Assembly (NCBI GenBank): GCA_040754075.1
Contig: JBFMDH010000027.1
Location: 1-64,000, forward strand
DNA: 64,000 nt
Source of the DNA: Acidobacteriota bacterium
GTDB taxonomy: Bacteria > Acidobacteriota > Blastocatellia > UBA7656
Direction of reading: 5' to 3'
The number at the start of each line of letters is the position of its first letter. The stretch's first letter is position 1. Under the pieces are notes generated by a model, which searched no databases, had not been told where the DNA came from, and saw only the letters and a program-made list of their open reading frames with translations. Below are positions 24,370 to 32,626 of this stretch, one piece after another. The translations under genes were made by a program, and so were the position numbers.

Positions 24370-25080
24370 CTATGTCGTTTTACTGGCGACAAGTGTCGTC
24401 GCCTCTTTGGCTTCGATTTGAATGCCTAATCGCTCACGAATTTTCTGCACGGCGCGAAACAGCGATTTTTTCACCGTGCCGGTTGAAACATTGCAGACCT
24501 GGGCAATCTCTTCGCCCGACATGCCTTCGCGGTGTTTCAGCAAAAAGATGAGCCGTTGTTGTGCGGTGAGTTCTCCAAGCGCCGCGCTCACGCGCTCAAC
24601 CATCTGGCGTTGCATCAACACCGCTTCAACATCGGGCGTTTGTGCATCCGCCAATCGCTCGATTTCATCTGTGGTCAACGGTTGGTTATCGGTTAAGCCG
24701 TTTTCAACTGTCATGGTTTTTGCTTCCCGTTGATGATTCAAAAAGGTGTTGACGGCAATGCGCCGCAACCAGGTATAAAAACTCGCATCGCCGCGAAAGT
24801 TACCGATAGCGCGAAAGGCTTTCAACCAGACTTCCTGCGACAAATCTTCGGCATCGTGAGCGTCGCGCGCGTAGTAAAGCGCCAAGGCGTACAACCGGCG
24901 CTCATAATGTCGCGCCAATTCGCAAAAGGCTTCCCGGTCGCCGGTCTTGGCGCGCTTTATCAATGCCGCTTCGCTCAAATCCTTTTTACCTTTTCCTTTG
25001 GTCACAACTATAGACACGCTTAACGAAATTCGGTTGGCAGTAAGTGAGAAAAAATTTGTTTTTGTTGCAAAAGCGTGCAA
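24370..25080 (-). CDS. ECF-type sigma factor, RpoE-like (operon gene 1)
   Basis: A sigma factor of up to 236 residues. Region 2 lies at about residues 40-110 (FCELARHYERRLYALALYYA, DAEDLSQEVWLKAFRAIGNF). Region 4 lies at about 165-225 (LTAQQRLIFLLKHREGMSGE, STGTVKKSLFRAVQKIRERL). The start is uncertain: the first ATG at 25080 gives a 25-residue N-terminal extension not needed for the fold, and a GTG near residue 25-26 is an alternative. It heads a four-gene operon with an anti-sigma factor and two HEAT-repeat proteins, an arrangement typical of envelope-stress control. Confidence 0.87.
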   Translation of the reverse strand: MHAFATKTNFFSLTANRISLSVSIVVTKGKGKKDLSEAALIKRAKTGDREAFCELARHYERRLYALALYYARDAHDAEDLSQEVWLKAFRAIGNFRGDASFYTWLRRIAVNTFLNHQREAKTMTVENGLTDNQPLTTDEIERLADAQTPDVEAVLMQRQMVERVSAALGELTAQQRLIFLLKHREGMSGEEIAQVCNVSTGTVKKSLFRAVQKIRERLGIQIEAKEATTLVASKTT

Positions 25081-25333
25081 ATCAGAAGCGTTCGATGTTT
25101 ACCGGCAAAGTCAATCGCTCACCAACAAAAGGTCAATCTTAACCCCGGATGAAACGGATGAAGCGAATTGGTTGAACAAATTTTAATCCGGCAAATCCAC
25201 TTTATCGGTTCAATCCGAGGTTAAACTTTTGCCTTCATGAGCATACATTTGATCATTTTGGTGAAAACTGTATGGCAGTGCATTCGCAGAGGTTTTGACT
25301 GCGAATCGGCAGGTCGAAAATCCCGCTTGAATA

Positions 25334-25365
25334 GCAGAAGAGAGAGGTTCACCTCCCCCTTCTGC
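25334..25365 (-). terminator. Hairpin after the delta-60 repeat gene
   Basis: GCAGAAG (25334-25340) pairs with CTTCTGC (25359-25365), with further pairing of AGGT and ACCT inside. It lies just past the leftward stop codon at 25372. Confidence 0.5.
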
Positions 25366-25371
25366 ATGATT

Positions 25372-27408
25372 TTATTCAACCATCAGGGTAACGGTTGCCG
25401 TGCGGGTTCTGCCCGATTCATCTTTACCGGTAAATGTCAGGCTATGCGGGCCGAGTTCCGCCCAGCCTTTAATTTTGAATTTCCAGGCTACTGTCGGGTC
25501 GGTCCCGGTAATCGGTTCCGGAAATTTCGGCACGATGCCTTCTGCAACAAGGTCAGGCGGCGTCACCGTCACATTTCCGCTGAAACCGCCTGTGCGGTTG
25601 ATATTAACTCTGATTTTAACCTTGGTGCCGCGCACCCCGGTTACCGTGGGCGAGTCAAAAGCGAGAGAAAAATCAATGCCGGGGACGATGGTCAGCGTGA
25701 CGTTAACGGTCTTGACCATCTCGCCTTCGATGCCTTTGATGGTGATGACATAATCGCCCGGCGGCGTGTCTGTCGTGGTGTTGACCATCAACGTTGAACT
25801 CGCGCCTGCGCCAATGCTGGCAGGCGTAAAGCTTGTGGTGATGCCAACGCCCGGCGGACTAATCGTAGCACTCAGGTTGACTGCTGTTGCCGGAGGGTTG
25901 GTGAGGGCTGCGACGTTGACGTTGAAATTAGCCGATGAACCTGCGGTAACCGTTTGTTGAGTGGTATCGGCAAGCATCGAAAAATCTCCTTCGATAGCGC
26001 CGCGCGTGTAGCACGCCAGCATAAACGCATCCGTGTAGTCGCGGTCTGTACAATATCCCGTGGCGATGATGTTGCCATCGGGGTTGAACGTTGCGCCGAA
26101 CGCTGCCGACGGATAGCCTGAATAATAGGTAGTGGTGGTTTTGCCGCCAGCGCCAAATCCTGTATCCAAACTGCCATTCGGATTGAAACGCGCGACAGCA
26201 AAATATTTGGTGAAAAGCGATACGCGCGCGCTTCCCAGGGCAATGGCTTTGCCATCGGGTTGCAGCAATAAGGCATAAGCCAAATCGGCGCGATAGGCGA
26301 AATCGGCAGTTGCTTTACCATTGATTCCGAAACTGTTATCCAGACTGCCATCCGGGTTATAGCGAATGAGCGCAAAGTCCGCACTGTCGCGGTCGCTATT
26401 CCTTAGCGCGGTGCCTGCGGCGACAATCTTGCCGCTTGGCAGAATATCTGCGGCGAAAGCGCCATCCACATTGCCGAAGAAATCCGTCACCACCAATCCT
26501 GAATTGCCAAAAGTGGTATCCAGGCTGCCATCGGCGTTGAATCTTGCGAGAGCAAAATCCATACTCGGATCATCGGGTTGATAAAAATCCTGCCAGAGCA
26601 CAGGGTTGCTGCCGACTGCGCCGGAAACAATGATTTTTTCATCCGCTTGCAGGCGAAAGGCGCGCGCCGCCGCATTGATGTAAGAAAAATCTGTCGCGGT
26701 TTTTCCATTGGTGCCAAAGCTGGTGTCAAGACTGCCATCGGCATTGAAACGGGCAAGACCAATCGCTTCATTGCCGTCCGGTTTGCTGATGGTTCCACCG
26801 GCTACGATTTTGCCATTCGCGAGTAGCAATGCAGTGAATGCTGAACCCGTTGCCTCGCCTAATGGAACGCCGCCAAAATCAATCAGCGACTTGCCATCAG
26901 AACCAAAGCCTGAATCAATGCTGCCATCGCTGTTAAACCGCGCCAGAGCGAAATGAGAGACCGCTCCCATCGCATTACTGAGTCCTGCAAGGACGAGTTT
27001 GCCATCCGGTTGAATGGCAATACCAAAAGCGATGAAGTGTTCATCAATGACGATTCCATTGTTGCCAAAATCCAAATCCGGACTTCCATTGGCAAGATAG
27101 CGCGCAAGCACCAGTGTGGAGGGACTTGTCATATCGCTGGTATCAATAAATCCGGCAATCACGATTTTGCCATCCGGCTGAATGGCGACGGTCTGTGCGA
27201 GCAGGTCTTGATTGGCAACATAGGTAACTGCTATTCCACCGCTTCCGAATCCCTGATCGAGATCACCCGGAGCCGATGCCAGAACGCGCGTCGGGTAAGG
27301 ACGATTGCAAAATAAAAATAGCGCGACAACGGCGATACTCAAAATGAATCTGCGGTTGTAGGTGTGTCGGGCAAGAAAGCGGGTTAAATGTATTTTCTGT
27401 TTCATCAT
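25372..27408 (-). CDS. Secreted delta-60 repeat protein with C-terminal Ig-like domain
   Basis: A 678-residue exported protein (signal region LSIAVVALFLFCNRPYPTR). Residues about 50-450 contain eight or so delta-60 repeats of about 50-60 residues. Each has the pattern 'LA-R-NADGSLDTSFG-NGK-TTDF' followed by 'A-A--LQPDGKI--AG', predicted to form a beta-propeller-like fold. The C-terminal ~200 residues are beta-sandwich (SSTLMVNTTTDTPPGDYVIT, SLTFTGKDESGRTRTATVT). AGGAGGT precedes the ATG. These proteins are widespread in environmental bacteria and likely extracellular, but no activity is established. It is probably monocistronic. Confidence 0.88.
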   Translation of the reverse strand: MMKQKIHLTRFLARHTYNRRFILSIAVVALFLFCNRPYPTRVLASAPGDLDQGFGSGGIAVTYVANQDLLAQTVAIQPDGKIVIAGFIDTSDMTSPSTLVLARYLANGSPDLDFGNNGIVIDEHFIAFGIAIQPDGKLVLAGLSNAMGAVSHFALARFNSDGSIDSGFGSDGKSLIDFGGVPLGEATGSAFTALLLANGKIVAGGTISKPDGNEAIGLARFNADGSLDTSFGTNGKTATDFSYINAAARAFRLQADEKIIVSGAVGSNPVLWQDFYQPDDPSMDFALARFNADGSLDTTFGNSGLVVTDFFGNVDGAFAADILPSGKIVAAGTALRNSDRDSADFALIRYNPDGSLDNSFGINGKATADFAYRADLAYALLLQPDGKAIALGSARVSLFTKYFAVARFNPNGSLDTGFGAGGKTTTTYYSGYPSAAFGATFNPDGNIIATGYCTDRDYTDAFMLACYTRGAIEGDFSMLADTTQQTVTAGSSANFNVNVAALTNPPATAVNLSATISPPGVGITTSFTPASIGAGASSTLMVNTTTDTPPGDYVITIKGIEGEMVKTVNVTLTIVPGIDFSLAFDSPTVTGVRGTKVKIRVNINRTGGFSGNVTVTPPDLVAEGIVPKFPEPITGTDPTVAWKFKIKGWAELGPHSLTFTGKDESGRTRTATVTLMVE

Positions 27409-28001
27409 ACACCTCCTTTTCCCAAGCCTTTTTCCGGTCTTATAGGTGGCTTGGGCATCGCATGGGTTAAGGGCGCTTTTACTGCTTTGCTTCTGTTTGA
27501 ATCCATTAGTGATTGAGCAGGGTAGGAAACCGACCTTAACGAATGCGGGTTCTCATTGATTAATTGAATGCGGAACGTCACCCCCTTGCGGGCTTCAAAT
27601 CAAATGAACCGATACAGGCGATTTGAAGAAATTGGGTTTCACTATGTGGAGACTGACTTGGTGATGGATACAACTTTCCTGATGCTTATAACGATAGACG
27701 CAATGAACGTGCCACTTGAAAACCGCTACGAAAATGGCAAAAACTCGAAATTACTGAATAAACTCATCGGAAATTGCCAGGCGTTGGACAGGATGGGGGA
27801 AATCACTCTGGCGCAGTGGGCAAATTCCGCAAGCTAATCCGGTGAAAACCTCATACCCGATTTAATTTCTGTTGTGGGCAAAGGTGCTGGCAAGCTTTTC
27901 AACAACCGTCGAATCATCTTGTACAACCGCTTGTCCCTTCAAAATCTGAACGCCATTTGACTTGCGCTTTCGCAGTGAATGGCGCGCAAATTATGCAAAC
28001 G
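27409..28001. other. Intergenic region with no supported gene
   Basis: About 590 bases upstream of the delta-60 gene. It must hold that gene's leftward promoter. The longest open frame (27568-27837, rightward, 89 codons) has no ribosome site and no recognisable protein character, so I do not call it. No repeat or strong hairpin was found before the terminator at 28002. Confidence 0.5.
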
Positions 28002-28051
28002 GTAAAAACGAAAAGCGCGAGAAGGGCACCTCTCGCGCTTTCTACTTTTAC
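28002..28051 (-). terminator. Terminator of the phosphatase gene
   Basis: A long stem: the core AAAGCGCGAGA (28012-28022) with TCTCGCGCTTT (28031-28041) is perfect. It extends with mismatches to GTAAAA/TTTTAC at the ends. It lies 20 bases past the leftward stop codon. Confidence 0.8.
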
Positions 28052-28070
28052 CCCGAAAAAATGATTTGGC

Positions 28071-28694
28071 TTATTTTGGGTTGCCGGTTGTGGCTGAATG
28101 TCCGACGGCGTTTTGCTGTTCTTTATGCGAGTAGTAATTGTACACATAATCTTTCAAATCACCGTGTCCGAAGCCGTAACCGAAATCGAATTGCTTCATT
28201 TCTTCATATGCCTGGTCAGCCGTCCAGCCATCGTGTTCGATGCGATAGACAGCCGTGACCAGCCCTGTGCGATGACGCCCCCCTTTGCAATGCACATAAA
28301 TCGGTTGATTGGCAGGGTCGTTGGCAAGGCTCAGAAATTTTTGCACATCAGCATCATTGGGTGAATCACTGTCGCTCATCCCGATGCGGATAAATTTTAA
28401 TCCGGCGGCTTCGGCTTTCTGTTGCGCCTCCTGGTCGCCTTTACGTTCCAGATTGATGATGGTTTTCACACCCATCGCTGCCAATGATTGGTAATCTTGG
28501 TCAGCCGGGCGAGCGCCGCGAAAATAGTTGTTATTGATTTGTCCGAAATTTTTGAGCTTGAGCGTTGGTTTGAACTCAACGGATTTAGGTAATGAAGTGG
28601 ATTTATCATTTTGTGCAATGGCGCTCACGACCAGAGCCAAAACAGAAATCACAGTAATTGTCGATACCTTTACAGTTCTTCTAAACACGCGCAT
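28071..28694 (-). CDS. Exported dual-specificity/tyrosine phosphatase
   Basis: A 207-residue protein from the ATG at 28694 (GGGAG upstream), with a signal peptide (TITVISVLALVVSAIAQ). The phosphatase domain (about residues 45-180) has the Cys-x5-Arg P-loop CKGGRHRTG (Cys136, Arg142) preceded by IYVHC, and a conserved NYFRGARPADQDYQSLAAMG segment. This matches bacterial DSP-like phosphatases and the plant/fungal atypical DSP group. The signal peptide suggests a periplasmic or extracellular site, where phosphoprotein, phosphoinositide or other phosphate esters are candidate substrates. The general acid is probably one of the Asp in MSDSDSPNDAD. Confidence 0.85.
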   Translation of the reverse strand: MRVFRRTVKVSTITVISVLALVVSAIAQNDKSTSLPKSVEFKPTLKLKNFGQINNNYFRGARPADQDYQSLAAMGVKTIINLERKGDQEAQQKAEAAGLKFIRIGMSDSDSPNDADVQKFLSLANDPANQPIYVHCKGGRHRTGLVTAVYRIEHDGWTADQAYEEMKQFDFGYGFGHGDLKDYVYNYYSHKEQQNAVGHSATTGNPK

Positions 28695-28796
28695 GAAACT
28701 TTTATCTCCCTTAGAATCTCTTATTTTTTCGGGGGTGACGCTCAAGTATGATAACTGTCTTTTGAAAATCGATGCAATAAAAATTTTTTGCGGCTG

Positions 28797-31196
28797 TTAC
28801 AAAGGATGAATTTCTGCCGGATGACTGGACAGCTTTGGTTGTTCGCCGCGCAAACCTGAGGGTGCCGTTTGAGTGGCGAATTGTCCGCACCGCTCAAGCG
28901 CATTTTGCAGTTGGTCAATTTTTACGGGCTTATTGATGTAATCGTCCATCCCGGCGCGCAAACAAACCTCTTTATCATCTTCCATCGCATCGGCGGTCAA
29001 AGCAATGATGCGGGGCTGTTGTTCTTTCATCCATTGTTCGCGAATCTGTTTGGTGGCTTCCAAGCCATCCATCTCCGGCATATGCACATCCATCAACACC
29101 ACATCATAGGGCTGGCGGCGCAAGGCTTCTATCACCTCTTTGCCGGTGCTGACGGCATCCGCCCGATAGCCTAATCTTTCCAGCATGCGGATGGCAACCT
29201 TTTGATTCACCATATTATCTTCGGCAAGCAGAATGCGCAGCGGAATTCTTTCACCCAGGGTGCGATCAATGGTTGGCGATTCGATGACTTTCGCTGTCCG
29301 GGTAAATTGTTTCGCAAGCGTATCGACTAAAATATCGTAGAGTTGTGAAGGTTTGATGGGTTTGGTTAACAGTGCGGAAAACAGTGTGTGACCGGCTTTG
29401 TCGGACTTTCGCGGGTAATAACCGGAAGACAGCAAGACCAGTGGAAATGTCTGCGAACTGAATTGCTTGCGAATTTCCCAAGCCAGCGTCTCGCCATCCA
29501 TTTCAGGCATATGCATATCGAGAATAGCGAGGTCGAAAGTTGCGCCCGAAGCGAGCAACTGTAATGCCTCTTTTGCAGACGCAACCGCCGTGGGATTCAT
29601 GCCCCAGGATTGCGATTGTTGCAGTAATATTTTGCGATTGGTGAAATTGTCATCTACGACCAACAACCGTTTGCCGTCAAGCTGCGCCAGCATTCCCGGC
29701 GGATGAATGTGACGATGGCGTCTGGCAGCTTCGGCTTTAATCGTAAAGTAAAACGTTGAACCCCTGCCGACCGCGCTTTCGACCCACATTCTGCCGCCCA
29801 TGATTTCGCAGAGTCGTTTACTGATGGCAAGCCCCAACCCTGTACCGCCATATTGGCGCGTGGTTGAAGCATCCACCTGACTGAACGAACGGAATAACTT
29901 ATCCATTTTATCGTGGGGAATGCCGATGCCTGTGTCTTTAATCATCACAATAATTTCATAACGGTTTTCGGCAGTTTTTTCGGCGGAAATGGTCGCCACA
30001 ATTTCGCCTGAATGGGTAAATTTCACGGCGTTATTCAATAGATTGACGAAAATTTGTCTAAGTCTGGTGACATCGCCGATGATGGCTTCGGGAACTTGTG
30101 GTTCAAGCACATAGGCGAGGTCTAACTCTTTTTCCGCAGCTTTTTGACTAATCAGGTCGAAAGCCTCTTCAATGCAATCGCTCAAAAAGAAAGGTTGGTT
30201 TTCGAGTTCGAGTTGTCCCGCTTCGATTTTTGAAAAGCTGAGGATGTCGTTAATGACCGTCATTAAGGAATCGCCGCCCGTGCGGATGGTTTCAACAAAT
30301 TCGCGTTGTTCACTGGTCAAGGGGGTATCCAGCAACAATCCGGTCATACCAATTACCGCATTCATTGGGGTGCGGATTTCGTGACTCATATTGGCAAGAA
30401 ATTCGCTCTTGGCGCGGGTCGCGGCTTCGGCAGCCTCTTTGGCTTTCTGCATCTCTTCCTGAGCGTGGATGCGTTCGGCTACCTCTTTTTCAAGTTCAAA
30501 ATTAATATCTATCAGTTGGACAGTGCGTTCCGACACCCGATATTCGAGATTGATATTGAGATTTTCAATTTCCGCATTTCGCCGGGAAATATCCCACATC
30601 TCGCTGACACTTTTTTTAATTGCAATAAACAGAAAAATATCTTCAAACAGCACCCATCCGGCGTGCTCCATCCAACGCCATTCATGGGTGCCGGTCACGC
30701 CGTAAACCGATTGCGGGAAATAATGACCGCGTAAAATATGGTCAAAAGCAATCACCATGGTTGCCGGAATCAACACCCGCCAGTCCCTGTAAAAAGATAA
30801 AAATGCCAGCGAACCGAAAATGTGGAAATGGGTTTCGATGCGTCCGCCTGAGATATATATGAGTAACGCCGCCATCAACATTTGGGTAATCGCAATGACA
30901 TAGCGCGTCAATCCTTTGCCGGGTTGGAAAATTGCCAGCGCAATAGGCACGAGACTGAGCAGCCCGCCGCCAATCACTGCTGCCCAGATGCTCAGTTGAA
31001 TCTGACCCAGCGCAGCTATCCAGGTTTTCGGCGAAATAAGGCAAGCGGCAATGATTGCCGCAACCCACTGAAGCGCCATCAATACAGCAAACATTCGATC
31101 CGTACGTTTGAATATTGCCTGCTGAGCTTCATTAAATATTTCAGTCGCTCGCGTAGTAATGGTGAGGTTATTTAAATGTTGTTCTATTGATCGCAT
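28797..31196 (-). CDS. Hybrid sensor histidine kinase with two receiver domains
   Basis: A 799-residue membrane kinase from the ATG at 31196 (AAGGGA upstream). Residues about 35-195 hold some six transmembrane helices (for example [20 protein letters not shown]). A coiled coil runs at about 205-262. HisKA carries His272 ([14 protein letters not shown]). The ATPase domain at about 375-500 has [15 protein letters not shown] and [14 protein letters not shown]. Two REC domains follow, with the phosphoacceptor Asp in [13 protein letters not shown] (first) and [13 protein letters not shown] (second). There is no HPt domain or output module, so signalling likely needs separate partners. The ligand of the membrane part is unknown. 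No response-regulator gene is adjacent. Confidence 0.9.
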   Translation of the reverse strand: MRSIEQHLNNLTITTRATEIFNEAQQAIFKRTDRMFAVLMALQWVAAIIAACLISPKTWIAALGQIQLSIWAAVIGGGLLSLVPIALAIFQPGKGLTRYVIAITQMLMAALLIYISGGRIETHFHIFGSLAFLSFYRDWRVLIPATMVIAFDHILRGHYFPQSVYGVTGTHEWRWMEHAGWVLFEDIFLFIAIKKSVSEMWDISRRNAEIENLNINLEYRVSERTVQLIDINFELEKEVAERIHAQEEMQKAKEAAEAATRAKSEFLANMSHEIRTPMNAVIGMTGLLLDTPLTSEQREFVETIRTGGDSLMTVINDILSFSKIEAGQLELENQPFFLSDCIEEAFDLISQKAAEKELDLAYVLEPQVPEAIIGDVTRLRQIFVNLLNNAVKFTHSGEIVATISAEKTAENRYEIIVMIKDTGIGIPHDKMDKLFRSFSQVDASTTRQYGGTGLGLAISKRLCEIMGGRMWVESAVGRGSTFYFTIKAEAARRHRHIHPPGMLAQLDGKRLLVVDDNFTNRKILLQQSQSWGMNPTAVASAKEALQLLASGATFDLAILDMHMPEMDGETLAWEIRKQFSSQTFPLVLLSSGYYPRKSDKAGHTLFSALLTKPIKPSQLYDILVDTLAKQFTRTAKVIESPTIDRTLGERIPLRILLAEDNMVNQKVAIRMLERLGYRADAVSTGKEVIEALRRQPYDVVLMDVHMPEMDGLEATKQIREQWMKEQQPRIIALTADAMEDDKEVCLRAGMDDYINKPVKIDQLQNALERCGQFATQTAPSGLRGEQPKLSSHPAEIHPL

Positions 31197-31304
31197 GATT
31201 TCCCTTTTTACTTGGTTCGATAAAGCACAACCAAAACCCAGCGTCCTGTCGTATCCCGTTTTTTCATTGGTAATGAGCGAGACCCGCGCTTGATACCTGA
31301 TAGG

Positions 31305-31347
31305 ATTGCCAACCTTGCCACGCGAACCGGTAGGGCAAGCAGGCAAT
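31305..31347 (-). promoter_or_regulatory. Stem-loop in the presumed leader of the histidine kinase gene
   Basis: ATTGCC-AAC-CTTGCC (31305-31319 on the plus strand reads ATTGCCAACCTTGCC) pairs with GGCAAG-CA-GGCAAT (31334-31347), loop about 14 bases. It lies about 110-150 bases upstream of the kinase start in the divergent spacer with hemF (31197-31581, which otherwise shows no gene). It could be an attenuator or an operator; no known riboswitch consensus was recognised. Confidence 0.35.
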
Positions 31348-31581
31348 TCTGTAATCCAACAACCTGCGATTAGCCATTGAATTTTTCAAACGAGAATGTT
31401 GCAAAGGAAGCGTAAAGCCGGAGGGAATTAATTACAGTTCATCCTCTCACAAGGTTTTAGACTTAACAATAGTTTTAACAAATGGGGTGGAATGACTTCA
31501 CTTTTATTTTTTCGCGACTTCCTGCGATGTGCTACCTTTGCTTGTCTGGCGTAAGGTTTATAGATGACCAGAGGAACTAAA

Positions 31582-32493
31582 ATGGAAAATCAACAACCCC
31601 TTAAAGAACGCGCGCAAAATTTTTTCTCTAACTTGCAGGATGAAATTTGCCAGGCGCTTGAAAGTTTGGACGGCAAAGCCGGGTTTCGTGAAGACCTGTG
31701 GCAACGCGAAGGCGGCGGCGGTGGACGCACACGGGTACTGGAACAGGGCGCAGTATTTGAAAAAGCCGGAGTGAATTTTTCCGCCGTGCACGGCAATTTT
31801 CCCGAAGCCTTCGCGGCGACGATGCCGGTCGGCAGCGGGACGCAGTTTTTTGCCACCGGCATATCGTTGGTTTTGCATCCTTACAATCCATTCGCGCCGA
31901 CGGTTCACGCAAACTTCCGTTACCTTGAACGAGGCTCTGGTGGCTGGTTTGGCGGCGGCGCGGATTTAACGCCCGCCTATCCTTACCGCGAAGACGTCAT
32001 CCATTTTCACCAGACCTTGAAAGCTGCCTGCGACCCGTTTGACGCGACTTATTACCCGCGATTTAAAAAATGGTGCGACGATTATTTCACCATTAAATAC
32101 CGTCAGGAGATGCGCGGCGTCGGCGGCATCTTTTTCGATTACCTGACGCCCGAACAGGAAAACCGCGACCGTGAATTTTTATTCGCCTTTCAACAAGCCG
32201 TGGGTCGCGCTTTTTTGCCCGCCTACTTGCCCATCGTCGAACGGCGCAAAGATGAAGCCTACAGCGAACGCGAACGCCACTTTCAACTGATTCGGCGCGG
32301 GCGTTATGTGGAGTTCAATCTGGTTTATGACCGGGGCACGAAATTCGGACTGGAGACCGGCGGGCGCATCGAATCGATTTTAATGTCGCTTCCGGCAGAA
32401 GCGCGCTGGGTTTACGATTACCAACCCGAACCCGCGAGCCGCGAAGCCGAAGCCTTAAAATATTTTCAACCGCACGATTGGCTGACCACCTGA
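31582..32493 (+). CDS. hemF: Oxygen-dependent coproporphyrinogen III oxidase
   Basis: A 303-residue enzyme, started at the ATG at 31582 because AGAGGA lies seven bases upstream. An in-frame ATG at 31564 has no such site. It catalyses oxidative decarboxylation of coproporphyrinogen III to protoporphyrinogen IX in heme synthesis, using O2. Signatures are NFRYLERGSGGWFGGGADLT, the following PAYPY, FKKWCDDYFTIKYR, GVGGIFFDYL and the C-terminal RGRYVEFNLVYDRGTKFGLE. The length is that of the family. The O2-dependent form indicates aerobic growth. A hairpin region follows, so it is a single-gene unit. Confidence 0.96.
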   Translation: MENQQPLKERAQNFFSNLQDEICQALESLDGKAGFREDLWQREGGGGGRTRVLEQGAVFEKAGVNFSAVHGNFPEAFAATMPVGSGTQFFATGISLVLHPYNPFAPTVHANFRYLERGSGGWFGGGADLTPAYPYREDVIHFHQTLKAACDPFDATYYPRFKKWCDDYFTIKYRQEMRGVGGIFFDYLTPEQENRDREFLFAFQQAVGRAFLPAYLPIVERRKDEAYSERERHFQLIRRGRYVEFNLVYDRGTKFGLETGGRIESILMSLPAEARWVYDYQPEPASREAEALKYFQPHDWLTT

Positions 32494-32512
32494 CCTTTAA
32501 AGGGTTTTAACT

Positions 32513-32607
32513 GCAATCTAAGAAAAACAACGGAACAAACGAAAAAATAAAATCCGGTTTCCGTTTGTTCCGTCATTTCAAGCAACTTTAAGTTGTTGTT
32601 AGATTGC
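32513..32607. repeat. Nested hairpin between convergent genes with CGGAACAAACG core
   Basis: Outer arms GCAATCTAA (32513-32521) and TTAGATTGC (32599-32607) enclose the core arms CGGAACAAACG (32531-32541) and CGTTTGTTCCG (32562-32572), all perfect. It lies between the hemF stop and the leftward dehydrogenase stop, so it probably acts as a shared terminator. The same core recurs at 43443-43530. Confidence 0.7.
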
Positions 32608-32626
32608 TTGCGAAGGGCGACACACG

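Noticed and set aside
27568-27837. Rightward open frame of 89 codons in a large spacer
   Set aside because: No ribosome-binding site, no recognisable protein pattern, and the neighbouring genes run the other way; left uncalled.
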